Origin: Ensifer canadensis
GTDB lineage: Bacteria > Pseudomonadota > Alphaproteobacteria > Rhizobiales > Rhizobiaceae
DNA length: 64,000 bases
Reading direction: 5' to 3'
NCBI RefSeq assembly: GCF_017488845.2
Contig: NZ_CP083370.1
Location: forward strand, 2,046,001-2,110,000
The notes beneath the pieces are model-generated. The model did not search any database. It had not been told where the DNA came from and saw only the letters and a program-made list of their open reading frames with translations. This document shows positions 9,397 to 17,799 of this stretch, one piece after another; position 1 is the stretch's first letter; every line of letters starts with the position of its first letter. A program made the translations under genes and the position numbers.

Positions 9397-9826
9397 GGCC
9401 ATGATCCCGATTTGACTTTTCTCAAATGTGGAGCGGCGCCGCGCCAACACAACCGCCGGCTTCGTATGCCACCCTTGCAAAATCGGTCATGGCGCTGGCA
9501 CCGGCGTTGCAATAATGTGTTGGGCTACCGTAGACGGGTGCCGGAAGTCGGTGCTGGCAGGATCGTTTCCCCCTCTCCCTGCGAGGCGGCCTTCGGCGCC
9601 GTGTGGCTGGCGCAATGCCGCCCTTCAGCTGCTGCTGGTCATTTGCAGAACGCATTCGAGAGCAGTGGCAGCCTCACCTATTGGGCAACGTCGGCCAAGC
9701 ATGGGTTCAGCACGCGATTTCCGAAAATGGACTCCGGGCATGGGACATGATTGCTTGCAGCTGGCCGCCCTACGCCCGCAGCCGTTTACACAAGCACTGA
9801 TCGTTTCGCCCCGATCTAGCCCTCAG
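9397..9826. other. Intergenic region, nothing recognised
   Basis: About 430 bases between ndh and the second HlyD-type gene. Open frames exist on both strands but have no ribosome binding site, no family resemblance and mutually overlapping shadows. It should hold the ndh promoter near 9400-9480. Confidence 0.5.
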
Positions 9827-10768
9827 TCAGAAGGGGTTGATGTAGTTCGTGATCGCGATCTGCCGAAGCAGGACTTTCCGGATCACATGGGCCGCGCTGA
9901 CATGTTCGGTAAAGATCGCCGCATCCCCCGTGCTTCCTGCGGGCAGACGATTGGCAAACTCGGCGTCATCAAGTTTTACCCTGACAACGAACGGCAGCGT
10001 CTCGATGGTCTTCGATGAAACGGCAGTGCCCGACGTCTGCGTCTGTCCGGTCGCCACCGCCTGGAGAATGCTCTCAACCTTGCCGCCGTAGACTTTTCCG
10101 GGCTCGTACTTGAACGTCACCTCAACAGGCTGACCGGGCTCGACATAGCGCGCATCGATCTGCGGCACCTCGACGCCGATGATCGTCTCCGAGGTATCGA
10201 TGAAGGCCATGACCGGTGATAGCGGCAGATTGGCGACACGCGCGCCCGTGCGCAGCGCTAGGTTCGTCACGTAGCCATCGGCAGGAGCACGGACGATGGT
10301 TTTTTCGAGGTTCCAGTTGGCTCCCACCAACTGCGCCTCCAATTGATCGACCTCGGCCTGATATTGTTCGACATCGAACGCGCGTCCGGCGGGAGTCGTC
10401 TGCAATCTCGTTTTCTCCGCCAGCCGCAACTGGCTCAACTTGAGCTGGGCCTGCAGAGCATTGACCTGCGACTGATAGGGAGCGGGATCGATACGGAACA
10501 GCACGTCACCAACCCTTAGCGGCGAATTCGCCTTGACCGGCACCTCGACCACTTCGCCCGCGACGCTGGGCACTATGGCGACGGAATTGCGCACGACGAG
10601 TGCGGGTCCTTGCGGTGCGCCCCAGTTCATCGGGATGAACAGGCCGACCAGCAGGATGAGCAGGACCAGTATCGGTGAGACCTTCCAGAACAGATTGAAC
10701 GGGACAATCCGAAACTTCACCAGGCAGAACAGGATGACCAGATAGACGTTGAGAAGAACAACGATCAT
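9827..10768 (-). CDS. HlyD family membrane fusion protein (YiaV/YibH-like)
   Basis: A 313-residue adaptor with two N-terminal hydrophobic helices (residues 1-20 and 27-47), then VPSVAGEVVEVPVKANSPLRVGDVLFRIDPAPY as the first lipoyl half, a helical hairpin, and KTIVRAPADGYVTNLALRTGARV as the second half, ending in a beta-barrel domain. Its start overlaps the stop of the DUF3302 gene by ATGA. In enterobacteria the same pair is yiaW-yiaV or yibI-yibH. Those proteins are poorly characterised; a role in envelope or efflux is inferred from the fold. Confidence 0.85.
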   Translation of the reverse strand: MIVVLLNVYLVILFCLVKFRIVPFNLFWKVSPILVLLILLVGLFIPMNWGAPQGPALVVRNSVAIVPSVAGEVVEVPVKANSPLRVGDVLFRIDPAPYQSQVNALQAQLKLSQLRLAEKTRLQTTPAGRAFDVEQYQAEVDQLEAQLVGANWNLEKTIVRAPADGYVTNLALRTGARVANLPLSPVMAFIDTSETIIGVEVPQIDARYVEPGQPVEVTFKYEPGKVYGGKVESILQAVATGQTQTSGTAVSSKTIETLPFVVRVKLDDAEFANRLPAGSTGDAAIFTEHVSAAHVIRKVLLRQIAITNYINPF

Positions 10769-11010
10769 TGTCCAAGCTCCACCTTGGAGACACGGGGAAC
10801 GTCAACATAGGCCCAGATCAGGACGATCGGCCAAAGGGCGAAACCCAACAGCAGCGTCACCCAACCGCCCACCGTCACCGCTTCGGCCCACGGATGGTTC
10901 CGCTTTTTGGCGATCATCCCGGGCAGCATGGCCAGGAAGACGATCACCGCGACGGTGCTTAAGACCAGGACGACAAGCACGATCCACGCAAATAGGTCGA
11001 TAAGGCTCAT
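10765..11010 (-). CDS. DUF3302 family small membrane protein (YiaW/YibI-like)
   Basis: An 81-residue protein with two transmembrane helices (residues 5-30 and 46-68) separated by a basic loop PGMIAKKRNHPWAEAV. This fits the DUF3302 family, whose genes nearly always precede a HlyD-type gene, as here. AGGGA lies 8 bases upstream of the chosen ATG; the frame extends 30 codons further but without a start signal. Translationally coupled to the downstream HlyD gene through a 4-base overlap. Molecular function is unknown. Confidence 0.8.
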   Translation of the reverse strand: MSLIDLFAWIVLVVLVLSTVAVIVFLAMLPGMIAKKRNHPWAEAVTVGGWVTLLLGFALWPIVLIWAYVDVPRVSKVELGQ

Positions 11011-11558
11011 GGCCAAATCCCTTCGTTGAGGCGTAAACACTATTGAGCCAGGCATGGCCGTGGCCTCTGGCATGAGCGAGCCGACCCGCGCTGCCGGCAA
11101 GGACGCTGAACAGATCGGCTCAGGCTAGCCAATGCCGCTCGCGTGGGAAGTACGTAACAGTTAATCCGATGCCGACGTCGGCACGGCCGAGAAGACGGCA
11201 TGACGGCCTTGGCCCGTGGCGGGCGCCCTCGCGCAACGACGGGTGCAACCGTGTCTCTTTCACCTTTGAACCGCCCGCACGGGCGGCTCCGCATTGTCCC
11301 CGACGACGTTGGTCGAGCATCGGCAACGGCTTTGTCGAGTTCGGCCCGATTGCCAGGCATGCGGGAAAAACCGCCATCGAACCACTAGAATTGCACGGTG
11401 GGAGTGCGGCAAGCTTTGAGGAAATATACAAATGGAGTCGGTGCGGCGGGGCAGTCGCCTGCCGCCTCGGGGGCAAGGGGAATAGCGCCAGGAAGCGGCT
11501 TGGAGCGATTGACGATACTTCGCTGCGGCAGGAATGTCGCAGAGCGTTTGGGGGAAGC
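11011..11558. other. Intergenic region upstream of the autotransporter
   Basis: About 550 bases between divergent genes. The autotransporter frame is open back to 11169 but that stretch is basic, low-quality translation without a signal peptide. A small inverted repeat CCGCCCGCACGGGCGG lies near 11272-11287. I see no other gene. Confidence 0.45.
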
Positions 11559-13286
11559 ATGCGCAGAGCTGATTTCCATGTCCGACAAGCGGCGTCGATG
11601 GCATATCTGGGTGCGGCGCTGATTGCCGGCCTCTGCAGTTTTGGGGCAGCCGGCGACGCATTAGCCGCGAACTGCAGTTCCCGCGGCGGCCTGGCCTATC
11701 TCGGCAACACGAAAGGGGCCACCCGCTCTGTCTGGCTTTCCGGAACCAGCGCCGGGTCTTTCGGCCTCGAGGCGGCTCAGGGCAATCAGACAGTCGACAC
11801 CTGGAGCAAGAGCAAGCGCGGCCTCCATCTCTCGCTTTCGCCGGTCGTTTCAAACGGCAACGGTGGCACGCACAAGCTCTATGACACATCGAGCGGAAAA
11901 CCGTGCCTGCTCGACACCCAGAACCAGGTGCGTAATATCATCTTTCCGAACATCGACTGGCCCGACGGCCGCCCGGATGTTGGCCCACAGCCGGTGTTTC
12001 CGGGTTTCAACTTGCCCGATGGCCGACCGGACGTCGGCCCGCAGCCGGTGTTTCCGGGTTTCAACTTGCCCGATGGCCGACCGGACGTCGGCCCACAGCC
12101 GGTGTTTCCGGGTTTCAACTTGCCCGATGGCCGACCGGACGTCGGCCCACAGCCGGTGTTTCCGGGTTTCCACTTGCCCGACGGCCGCCCGGATGTCGGC
12201 CCCCAGCCGGTGTTCCCGGGTTTCAACTTGCCCGATGGCCGCCCGGACGTCGGCCCGCAGCCGGTGTTTCCGGGGTTCACGCCGCGCACCCCGACCGCCA
12301 TCAGAGGCGGCCGCGTGGTCGCAGCCCCCACGCCGGACACCTGTATCGACCCGCGGTCGATAAATTCCAACAAGCAACAGCGCGACCTGCCGATCTGCCG
12401 GGACCTCGCTGCCGAAGAAGCCGCCGCCCAAAGCGCCGACCGATCACAGGTGCCGTTGACGCCGGGCCGCGATCTGCCAGCGCCCTCGCTCTGGAACTTC
12501 TGGTCGGATATCCAGTTCGCAGACATATCCGACGAACGTTATGACCGCGACAGCGACACGCTCGCCCGCTCGTTGACGATGGGTCTCGATCGCCGCATCA
12601 CCAACGACCTCGTCGTCGGCATGACCGTTTCCCTTGAGAACAGTTCGACCGATGCGTTCGACGGCACATTGGGCATCGACACCGACGGCTTCAGCTTCGG
12701 CCCCTATGCGGCCTACCGTCTGTCGAAACACTGGGCGATCGACGGATCGCTGACATACGGGCGCTACAACAACGATATCGACCTGAGCGTGCTGAGTGGC
12801 CGACAGGATTCGGAGCGTCTTGCCGGCGAAATCTCGCTCCACGGCCAATATAAGGTCGATGCCTATTTCATCCGCCCCAAGGTCTCCGTCAATTGGTCCC
12901 ATATCGACAGCGGCGCCTACGACCTCTCGGGCAGCATCCTCAACATACCGGTCAGCGTTTCCCTTCCCGGCGACAGCTTCAATTATGGCGTCCTCGATCT
13001 CTCGACCGAGATCAGCCGTTATTTCCGTCTGCCGGACGGGCAGCCGTTTCTCGCCTTCGCCGAACTCGGTGCCGAATACCAATTCGAGCGGCCCAACGAC
13101 GGCAAGATCCTGACCGGCGACCTGTCGGAAGTGACGCCCTCGCCCTGGGCGTTTTCGCTTCGCTCGGGCTTCCGAATGCTGGTGAACGACAACCTCCAGA
13201 TCGAAGCGACGGGCGGCTATTTGAGCTTCGGCCAGAAAGATCTCGATGTCTGGGAGGGCAAGCTCCACGTCGCGTGGAGCTTCTGA
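11559..13286 (+). CDS. Autotransporter-type outer membrane protein with tandem repeats
   Basis: A 575-residue protein. Residues 1-37 form a signal peptide (basic start, hydrophobic MAYLGAALIAGLCSFGAAG, cleavage near ALAA). A short N-terminal domain follows, then residues 133-240 are six copies of an 18-residue repeat, then a linker, and the last 280 residues are an amphipathic beta-barrel (ARSLTMGLDRRITNDLVVGM ... YGRYNNDIDL ... LHVAWSF) ending in Phe as outer-membrane proteins do. The ATG has GGGGGAA directly upstream. The passenger is too short for a classical protease or adhesin; a surface-displayed or spacer role is inferred. Confidence 0.82.
   Translation: MRRADFHVRQAASMAYLGAALIAGLCSFGAAGDALAANCSSRGGLAYLGNTKGATRSVWLSGTSAGSFGLEAAQGNQTVDTWSKSKRGLHLSLSPVVSNGNGGTHKLYDTSSGKPCLLDTQNQVRNIIFPNIDWPDGRPDVGPQPVFPGFNLPDGRPDVGPQPVFPGFNLPDGRPDVGPQPVFPGFNLPDGRPDVGPQPVFPGFHLPDGRPDVGPQPVFPGFNLPDGRPDVGPQPVFPGFTPRTPTAIRGGRVVAAPTPDTCIDPRSINSNKQQRDLPICRDLAAEEAAAQSADRSQVPLTPGRDLPAPSLWNFWSDIQFADISDERYDRDSDTLARSLTMGLDRRITNDLVVGMTVSLENSSTDAFDGTLGIDTDGFSFGPYAAYRLSKHWAIDGSLTYGRYNNDIDLSVLSGRQDSERLAGEISLHGQYKVDAYFIRPKVSVNWSHIDSGAYDLSGSILNIPVSVSLPGDSFNYGVLDLSTEISRYFRLPDGQPFLAFAELGAEYQFERPNDGKILTGDLSEVTPSPWAFSLRSGFRMLVNDNLQIEATGGYLSFGQKDLDVWEGKLHVAWSF
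11955..12278 (+). repeat. Six in-frame 54-bp tandem repeats
   Basis: Each unit encodes [N/H/D][L/W]PDGRPDVGPQPVFPGF. Copies 3 and 4 are identical at DNA level, copy 2 differs from them by one base, and copies 1, 5 and 6 differ at several silent sites. The pattern suggests recent unit duplication and possible length variation between strains. Confidence 0.95.
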
Positions 13287-13293
13287 CAGGTCC

Positions 13294-13390
13294 TAGAGCA
13301 TTTCCAGCAAACGTGCGAAGCGGTTTTTCGTCAGGAAATGCGGAAAAACAAAGAGATAGAGCGCTTCCGTGATTCCGCCTAACGCTCTGA
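13294..13390 (+). repeat. About 100-bp MITE-like intergenic repeat, copy 2
   Basis: Same unit as at 5982: TAGAGCATTTCCAGC start, GTGCGAAGCGGTTTTTCG, AAACAAAGAGATAGAGCG, and an AACGCTCTGA end, with a few deletions near the right end. It lies between the convergent autotransporter and ohrR genes. Confidence 0.8.
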
Positions 13391-13445
13391 CTATCTCCTG
13401 CAAGCCGACAAGCGGCGAATCTGCCCGGCTCCTGGCTACCGAACG

Positions 13446-13955
13446 TCATGTTTTCTCAGGATGCGTCGCACGCAACAGGTTGTCGCGCAACTTCACCACG
13501 GTTTGCTGCACCACCGGAAAATCGTCTCCGAGACCGATCACATCCGTCAATGCTGCGCCGGGCTCCATTTCGACCAGTTTGCGTCCAGCCGCTGTCAGCG
13601 TCACGCGGACCTGCCTTTCATCGGCCGGATCGCGCCGGCGCTGCAGATAGCCCTCGGACTCGAGCTTCTTGAGGATCGGCGTCAGCGTGTTCGACTCCAG
13701 GAAGAGCTTCTCGCCGAGCGTGCCCACGGTCTGTTCGTCTTCCTCGGAAAGCGCCACCATGGTCACGTATTGAGTATAGGTCAGACCGAGCTTGTCCAGC
13801 AGTGGCTTGTAGGCGCGACCGAAGGCGAGGTTTGCCGAGTAGATCGCAAAGCACAGAAAATTCGAAAGCTTCCTGCCGCCGTATTCGGCCTGCGACGCGG
13901 AAACGTCGGCACCTTTTGCTGTTGGGGATTTGGGCATGGGTATATCCTGTTCCAT
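13446..13955 (-). CDS. ohrR: OhrR, organic hydroperoxide-sensing MarR family repressor
   Basis: A 169-residue MarR-fold winged-helix repressor. The segment LSNFLCFAIYSANLAFGRAYKPLLDKLGLTYTQY places a cysteine where OhrR proteins carry the reactive peroxide-sensing Cys, with the two tyrosines that stabilise its sulfenate further on. The recognition region is VGTLGEKLFLESNTLTPILKKLE with the wing RRRDPADERQVRVTLT. It is divergent from ohr, and two related operator-like sequences fill the gap. Oxidation of the Cys by organic hydroperoxide is known in the family to release the DNA and derepress ohr. Confidence 0.93.
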   Translation of the reverse strand: MEQDIPMPKSPTAKGADVSASQAEYGGRKLSNFLCFAIYSANLAFGRAYKPLLDKLGLTYTQYVTMVALSEEDEQTVGTLGEKLFLESNTLTPILKKLESEGYLQRRRDPADERQVRVTLTAAGRKLVEMEPGAALTDVIGLGDDFPVVQQTVVKLRDNLLRATHPEKT

Positions 13956-13981
13956 TGTCCTCGTTGTCGACCCTTATATAA

Positions 13982-13995
13982 ATCGCATCCGATTA
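13982..13995. promoter_or_regulatory. Putative OhrR operator, ohrR-proximal site
   Basis: ATCGCATCCGATTA is an exact copy of the left half of the site at 14039, here followed by AATCGCA. It sits close to the ohrR start and may mediate autorepression. Confidence 0.5.
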
Positions 13996-14008
13996 AATCG
14001 CAATGGTA

Positions 14009-14037
14009 TTGACATCCGGTTTGGGTTGGCATATTTA
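14009..14037 (+). promoter_or_regulatory. Putative ohr promoter
   Basis: TTGACA (14009-14014) and TATTTA (14032-14037) with a 17-bp spacer, immediately before the operator palindrome at 14039 and 55 bp before the ohr start. Confidence 0.6.
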
Positions 14038-14038
14038 C

Positions 14039-14065
14039 ATCGCATCCGATTATAGTGGATGCGAT
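14039..14065. promoter_or_regulatory. Putative OhrR operator, ohr-proximal site
   Basis: ATCGCATCC and GGATGCGAT form a perfect 9-bp inverted repeat with 9-bp spacing. It begins directly after the -10 box of the ohr promoter, so binding there would block transcription initiation. Confidence 0.65.
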
Positions 14066-14091
14066 AAAACTTAACCAGAAAGGATTTCACC

Positions 14092-14487
14092 ATGACCGAG
14101 AAGCTCCTCTTCACCGGCAAGACCCACAACACCGGCGGCCGCAACGGCGGCACGCGCAGCGACGATGGCATGCTTGACCTCAAGCTGGCGCAGCCGCATC
14201 CGGCCGCTGAAAACCTCTTCGGTGCTGCCTGGTCCGCGTGCTACATCGGTGCGATCGAGGTCGCCGCCTCCCAGAGAAAGATCAAGCTTACGGCCGGACC
14301 CGAGGTCAACACCGAGATCGATCTGAACGTTAATGACGGCTCCTACTTCCTGCGCGCACGTCTCAATGTCAGCCTGCCGGGCCTCGACCGCGACGTCGCC
14401 CATGAACTGATCCATGCAGCCCACGAGATCTGCCCCTATTCCAAGGCGACACGCGGCAACATCGATGTCGAGACCAATCTGGTCTGA
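14092..14487 (+). CDS. ohr: Organic hydroperoxide resistance protein Ohr
   Basis: A 131-residue thiol peroxidase of the Ohr/OsmC fold that reduces fatty-acid and other organic hydroperoxides. Both catalytic cysteines are visible, in AAWSACYIGA and HEICPYSKATRGN, along with the N-terminal TGKTHNTGGRNG motif and conserved Arg. Expressed from a promoter overlapped by the OhrR operator; AGAAAGGA precedes the ATG. The divergent ohrR-ohr layout is the common one in rhizobia, and the length matches the family. Confidence 0.95.
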   Translation: MTEKLLFTGKTHNTGGRNGGTRSDDGMLDLKLAQPHPAAENLFGAAWSACYIGAIEVAASQRKIKLTAGPEVNTEIDLNVNDGSYFLRARLNVSLPGLDRDVAHELIHAAHEICPYSKATRGNIDVETNLV

Positions 14488-14559
14488 AGGCCATCCGGTC
14501 AGGTCTGGCCGCTCACCCGGCAGACCTGACCTCCCCTTATGCCCACTTGGAGAACACGG

Positions 14560-15588
14560 ATGAGCAACAGCCACACCCAGCCGCCGCAAGCCTATAGTGA
14601 GTTCTCTGATGTGGTCGACCCGGCCATCTATGAGCCATTGCCCGACGATTGGCACATCGCCATTACCGATGTCGTCGACTCGACCTCGGCGATCAGGTCC
14701 GGGCGCTATGAGGACGTCAACTTTGCCGGCGCCTCCGCGATCGTCGCCTTCGGCAACGCCCGGGGGACGTTCGATTTTCCCTTCGTGTTTCGTGGCGACG
14801 GCGCGGCATTCGCCCTGCCGCCGGAGGCGGCCGCAACCGCGGCATCGACCTTGCGTCAGGTCGCGGCCTTTGCGAGCGACAGCCTTGGCCTGACGCTTCG
14901 AACCGGGTTGTTGTCCGTGCGCGAAGTCCGCGCCAACGGAAGCGATGTCAGGATCGCCCGCTACGCGGCATCGCAAGACGCCACCTATACCATGTTTGCC
15001 GGTGGCGGATTGAAATGGGCGGAACAGCAGATCAAGCGCGGGCGCTACCTGATAAGGCCGGACAGGGATACGACGCAACCGAACCTGACCGGTCTCCGGT
15101 GCGAATGGAAGCCGTTTCCCAGCCAGCGCGGTGAAATTCTCTCCTTGCTGGTAGAGCCGACCGAACAGACCGGCGCTCAGGACTTTGCCGCCCTGGCGAG
15201 AAGCGTCCTTGCCGTTCTCGAGGCCGGGCAGCGCCAGGCTCATCCGGTGCCGGAGGCGGTCGCGGTACCAAAGGATGAGCGGATGGATGTCGACCCGGCG
15301 CGCTGGTCGACGGTCGCGGCCAATTCGGATTTCCGCAAGTGCGATGACGGCTTGCGCCTGACGCTCGATTGCACGCATGAGCAGATCGACCGGGTCGAAG
15401 CCATCCTTGTCGCCGCCAGACAACGCGGCGAAGTCAGTTTCGGTCTACACCGCCAGTCTCATGCGCTGATGACCTGCCTGATCCCATCCGGCAGACCTGA
15501 TTCACACCTACATTTTCTCGACGGAATGGACGGCGGCTATGCCAGGGCCGCGGAAATGCTGGCACCTGCCAAACAAGCTGCGGCGTGA
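14560..15588 (+). CDS. DUF3095 family protein, adenylate cyclase-like
   Basis: A 342-residue protein that I place in DUF3095, a family related to class III nucleotide cyclases. The segment WHIAITDVVDSTSAIRSGRY resembles the metal-binding start of such cyclase domains, and FVFRGDGAAFALPPEAA resembles the second metal-binding stretch. No experimentally known activity can be claimed. GGAG lies seven bases before ATG 14560; seven extra upstream codons are possible. It follows ohr by about 70 bases in the same direction, so partial co-transcription with the peroxide response is possible. Confidence 0.65.
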   Translation: MSNSHTQPPQAYSEFSDVVDPAIYEPLPDDWHIAITDVVDSTSAIRSGRYEDVNFAGASAIVAFGNARGTFDFPFVFRGDGAAFALPPEAAATAASTLRQVAAFASDSLGLTLRTGLLSVREVRANGSDVRIARYAASQDATYTMFAGGGLKWAEQQIKRGRYLIRPDRDTTQPNLTGLRCEWKPFPSQRGEILSLLVEPTEQTGAQDFAALARSVLAVLEAGQRQAHPVPEAVAVPKDERMDVDPARWSTVAANSDFRKCDDGLRLTLDCTHEQIDRVEAILVAARQRGEVSFGLHRQSHALMTCLIPSGRPDSHLHFLDGMDGGYARAAEMLAPAKQAAA

Positions 15589-16026
15589 TTATTGGCGGGC
15601 GGCAAAGGCCATCCACTTTCATATCCACCTCCAGCAAACCGACATCCAGTAGATTCGCTAGGCAGTTGACAGAAACATCGCAAGCCCCGGACGGGGCCGT
15701 CCAAGCCCTCCATATCAAGCTTGCGATGGGCTACCGGATGCCGGCGCCCACAGCCGAGCCCTCACCCCGGTTTACCATTTCATTCTGTCGCGACCGCTCG
15801 TGAAGCATTCGACACCAGAGCGCGAGGGTCGCCAAGTGAAACAACCGAAAGCTCAGCCGCGACAGAACGACCCAATGAATGCGATTTTTCCGAATTAATC
15901 CAAAGTGATTGCAGAGATATCTTTCGGATGGGCGGGTCGAAAACAGCCACATTCGTAGCATCATTGAAATGAACGTTACCAAACGCAGCAGTGTAGTTGA
16001 ATATTTGACCCACAAGGGAGGACATC
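15589..16026. other. Intergenic region, nothing recognised
   Basis: About 440 bases with lower coding signal on both strands; the right part (15880-16010) is AT-richer than its surroundings and probably carries the promoter of the small gene at 16027. Confidence 0.45.
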
Positions 16027-16293
16027 ATGCCTACCGTTATGGCTTATCACGATGTCAAAGACACCAAACACTGGCTCGCCTCGCCGCTCCGCAAGCAGAT
16101 CTTCGAACCGATCGGCGTCACAAACATCCGCACATTTGTAGACCCTCAGGCATCCAACCGCGTCGGCTTGGTCATGGATGTTGCCGACATGGCAAAATTG
16201 GAGGCCTTCATGCAGACAAAAGCGGCAGCGGATGCGATGACGCATGATGGCGTGCTGCCCGAAACTCTGGTGTTACTCGTCCAATCCCAGTAA
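16027..16293 (+). CDS. Small protein of unknown function (88 aa)
   Basis: The start has GGGAGGA six bases upstream, so translation is credible. The sequence has a beta-alpha-beta pattern (VMAYHDVKDTKHWLASPLRK ... VGLVMDVADMAKLEAFMQTK ... VLPETLVLLVQSQ) that resembles ferredoxin-like dimeric barrel proteins such as antibiotic-biosynthesis monooxygenase relatives. The family is not certain. A second small protein of similar build follows at 16418, in the same direction. Confidence 0.7.
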   Translation: MPTVMAYHDVKDTKHWLASPLRKQIFEPIGVTNIRTFVDPQASNRVGLVMDVADMAKLEAFMQTKAAADAMTHDGVLPETLVLLVQSQ

Positions 16294-16417
16294 CCGGGGT
16301 GCCGCATCCGACATCATGCCAAGACGGTCTTAAGGCGCTTGCGCCGATGTCTCGGCATCACAAAGGCCCCTCCGGGCAGGACACTCGTCCCAACCCAACC
16401 TGACGCAGGAGGATGAT

Positions 16418-16687
16418 ATGACGACATTGTTCGTAAGACACGAAGTCTTCGACTACGCGGCCTGGCGCAGGGTATACGATGCGTTTTCGCCGGTGCAGAA
16501 GGCAAACGGCGTTTTGGCGGAGGCGGTTTATCAAGCCCCTGACAATCCCAACGATGTTACCGTAACCCATGAGTTTGCCACGCTTGAAGCGGCTCAGGCG
16601 TTCGGCAACCTGGACGAATTGAAAACGGCAATGCGCAACGGCGGTGTGCAAGGCACGCCGACAGTGTGGTTTGCCAACAAGGCATGA
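16418..16687 (+). CDS. Small dimeric-barrel-like protein (89 aa)
   Basis: An 89-residue protein with AGGAGG directly upstream. FVRHEVFDYAAWRRVYDAF ... VTVTHEFATLEAAQAFGNLDELKTAM follows the pattern of stress-responsive or monooxygenase-like alpha/beta barrel proteins, which act as dimers. It resembles the 16027 protein in size and secondary-structure order (for example VGLVMDVADMAKLEAF versus VTVTHEFATLEAAQAF), so the two may be diverged duplicates. No enzyme activity can be assigned. Confidence 0.7.
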   Translation: MTTLFVRHEVFDYAAWRRVYDAFSPVQKANGVLAEAVYQAPDNPNDVTVTHEFATLEAAQAFGNLDELKTAMRNGGVQGTPTVWFANKA

Positions 16688-16704
16688 GATAGCCCGGAGT
16701 GGCA

Positions 16705-17286
16705 TCACCCCGCCTGCGCCATCGCCGGCTCGAAGCCGATTTCGTCGATGGTTCCGACCAGCACGATCTCGTCGCCGAGCGACCATTCGGCGGCCCGCGC
16801 CGCCATGTGCGCCGGGACCTTTTCCGAGCCGCCCGGCCCCGGTGGCACGTCATAGGTGGCGTGCGCGTCGTGGGCGAGGATCACCTGGAAGCCGAGGTCC
16901 ATCGCCCGGCGCGCCGTTGCCGCCAAACACATTTCCGACAGCATGCCGCAGATGGCGATGGTTTCGACCCGATGGCTCCTCAGCCGCGCCTCCAGATCGG
17001 TGTCGTGAAAACCATCGTCGACGGACTTGCGCACGACCGTTTCACCGGGGCTCGCATCGAAGAACAACTGCCAGCCGTCCGTGCCCGGCTCGTCCGGCGC
17101 ACCCTTTTCCCCGTCGTTCTGCACGAAGATGATGGGGACTGCCTTTTCGCGCGCGCGCTCAAGCAGCCGGCCGACGGCCCGCTGCAGCGACAGAAGATCC
17201 GGCACCGCATCCGCACCCGATATGAAGGCGCGCTGCACGTCGACGACCACAAGCGCCTCGGCCAGTTTGATGCCGTTCTCGCTCAT
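16705..17286 (-). CDS. Isochorismatase family cysteine hydrolase
   Basis: A 193-residue hydrolase of the isochorismatase-like fold. The triad positions are visible: Asp in ALVVVDVQRAF, Lys in ETVVRKSVDDGF and the nucleophile Cys in AICGMLSEMCLAATAR. The substrate may be an amide such as nicotinamide or a related compound; it cannot be told from here. ATG 17286 is used; a longer frame upstream overlaps the Lrp gene in another frame and is not coding-like. It starts 8 bases after the Lrp stop, so the two form an operon. Confidence 0.87.
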   Translation of the reverse strand: MSENGIKLAEALVVVDVQRAFISGADAVPDLLSLQRAVGRLLERAREKAVPIIFVQNDGEKGAPDEPGTDGWQLFFDASPGETVVRKSVDDGFHDTDLEARLRSHRVETIAICGMLSEMCLAATARRAMDLGFQVILAHDAHATYDVPPGPGGSEKVPAHMAARAAEWSLGDEIVLVGTIDEIGFEPAMAQAG

Positions 17287-17294
17287 CGTCTCAA

Positions 17295-17759
17295 TCACTC
17301 CGCATAATCGACCGGCACCGCGGTGCCGCTCTTCAGGATCTCCATCGAGATAGACGCGGAAACGTCGAAGAGCTCCACCTTGCGCACGATCTGTTTGTAG
17401 ACCACGTCGTAGTGTTCGACCCGCGGCAACACGACCTTGACGATATAGTCGTAGTTGCCGGTCAGGCGATGCGCCTCGACGATCTCGGGGATGTCGCTGA
17501 TCGCCCGGCGAAATGTCTCGATCCACTCGTCGGAGTGATGCGCAGTCTTGATCATCGCGAACACGGTGGTCGGCACGCCCATGCGCTCGCGGTTGAGAAC
17601 GACGATACGCTTGGCGATGTAACCTGCCTCTTCCAGCCGCTGGATGCGGCGCGAACAGGCGGACAGCGAAAGGTTCACCCGGTCGGCAAGTTCGCCGACG
17701 GCCATGCTCCCATCCTGCTGCAACAGCGTCAAAAGCTTCCTGTCTCTCTCGTCCAGCAC
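17295..17759 (-). CDS. Lrp/AsnC family transcriptional regulator
   Basis: About 154 residues: winged helix (LDERDRKLLTLLQQDGSMAV, ADRVNLSLSACSRRIQRLEEAGYI) and a C-terminal RAM domain (IVEAHRLTGNYDYIVKVVLP). The GTG at 17759 gives the typical family start MLDERDRKLL and has GGGAG eight bases upstream; an ATG at 17774 is the alternative. It is co-directional with the isochorismatase-like gene and divergent from the racemase at 17959, and an inverted repeat lies between. Likely regulator of both neighbours; effector unknown. Confidence 0.9.
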   Translation of the reverse strand: MLDERDRKLLTLLQQDGSMAVGELADRVNLSLSACSRRIQRLEEAGYIAKRIVVLNRERMGVPTTVFAMIKTAHHSDEWIETFRRAISDIPEIVEAHRLTGNYDYIVKVVLPRVEHYDVVYKQIVRKVELFDVSASISMEILKSGTAVPVDYAE

Positions 17760-17799
17760 GCTCACCACTCCCATTTCATCGAAACGATACGCTGCATAT

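Noticed and set aside
6168..11010. HlyD-type genes as parts of a type I secretion system
   Set aside because: No ABC transporter or TolC-like gene lies nearby, so a complete secretion system cannot be claimed.
11955..12278. Regular direct repeats that could suggest a CRISPR array
   Set aside because: The 54-bp units are contiguous with no unique spacers and encode a perfect in-frame protein repeat.
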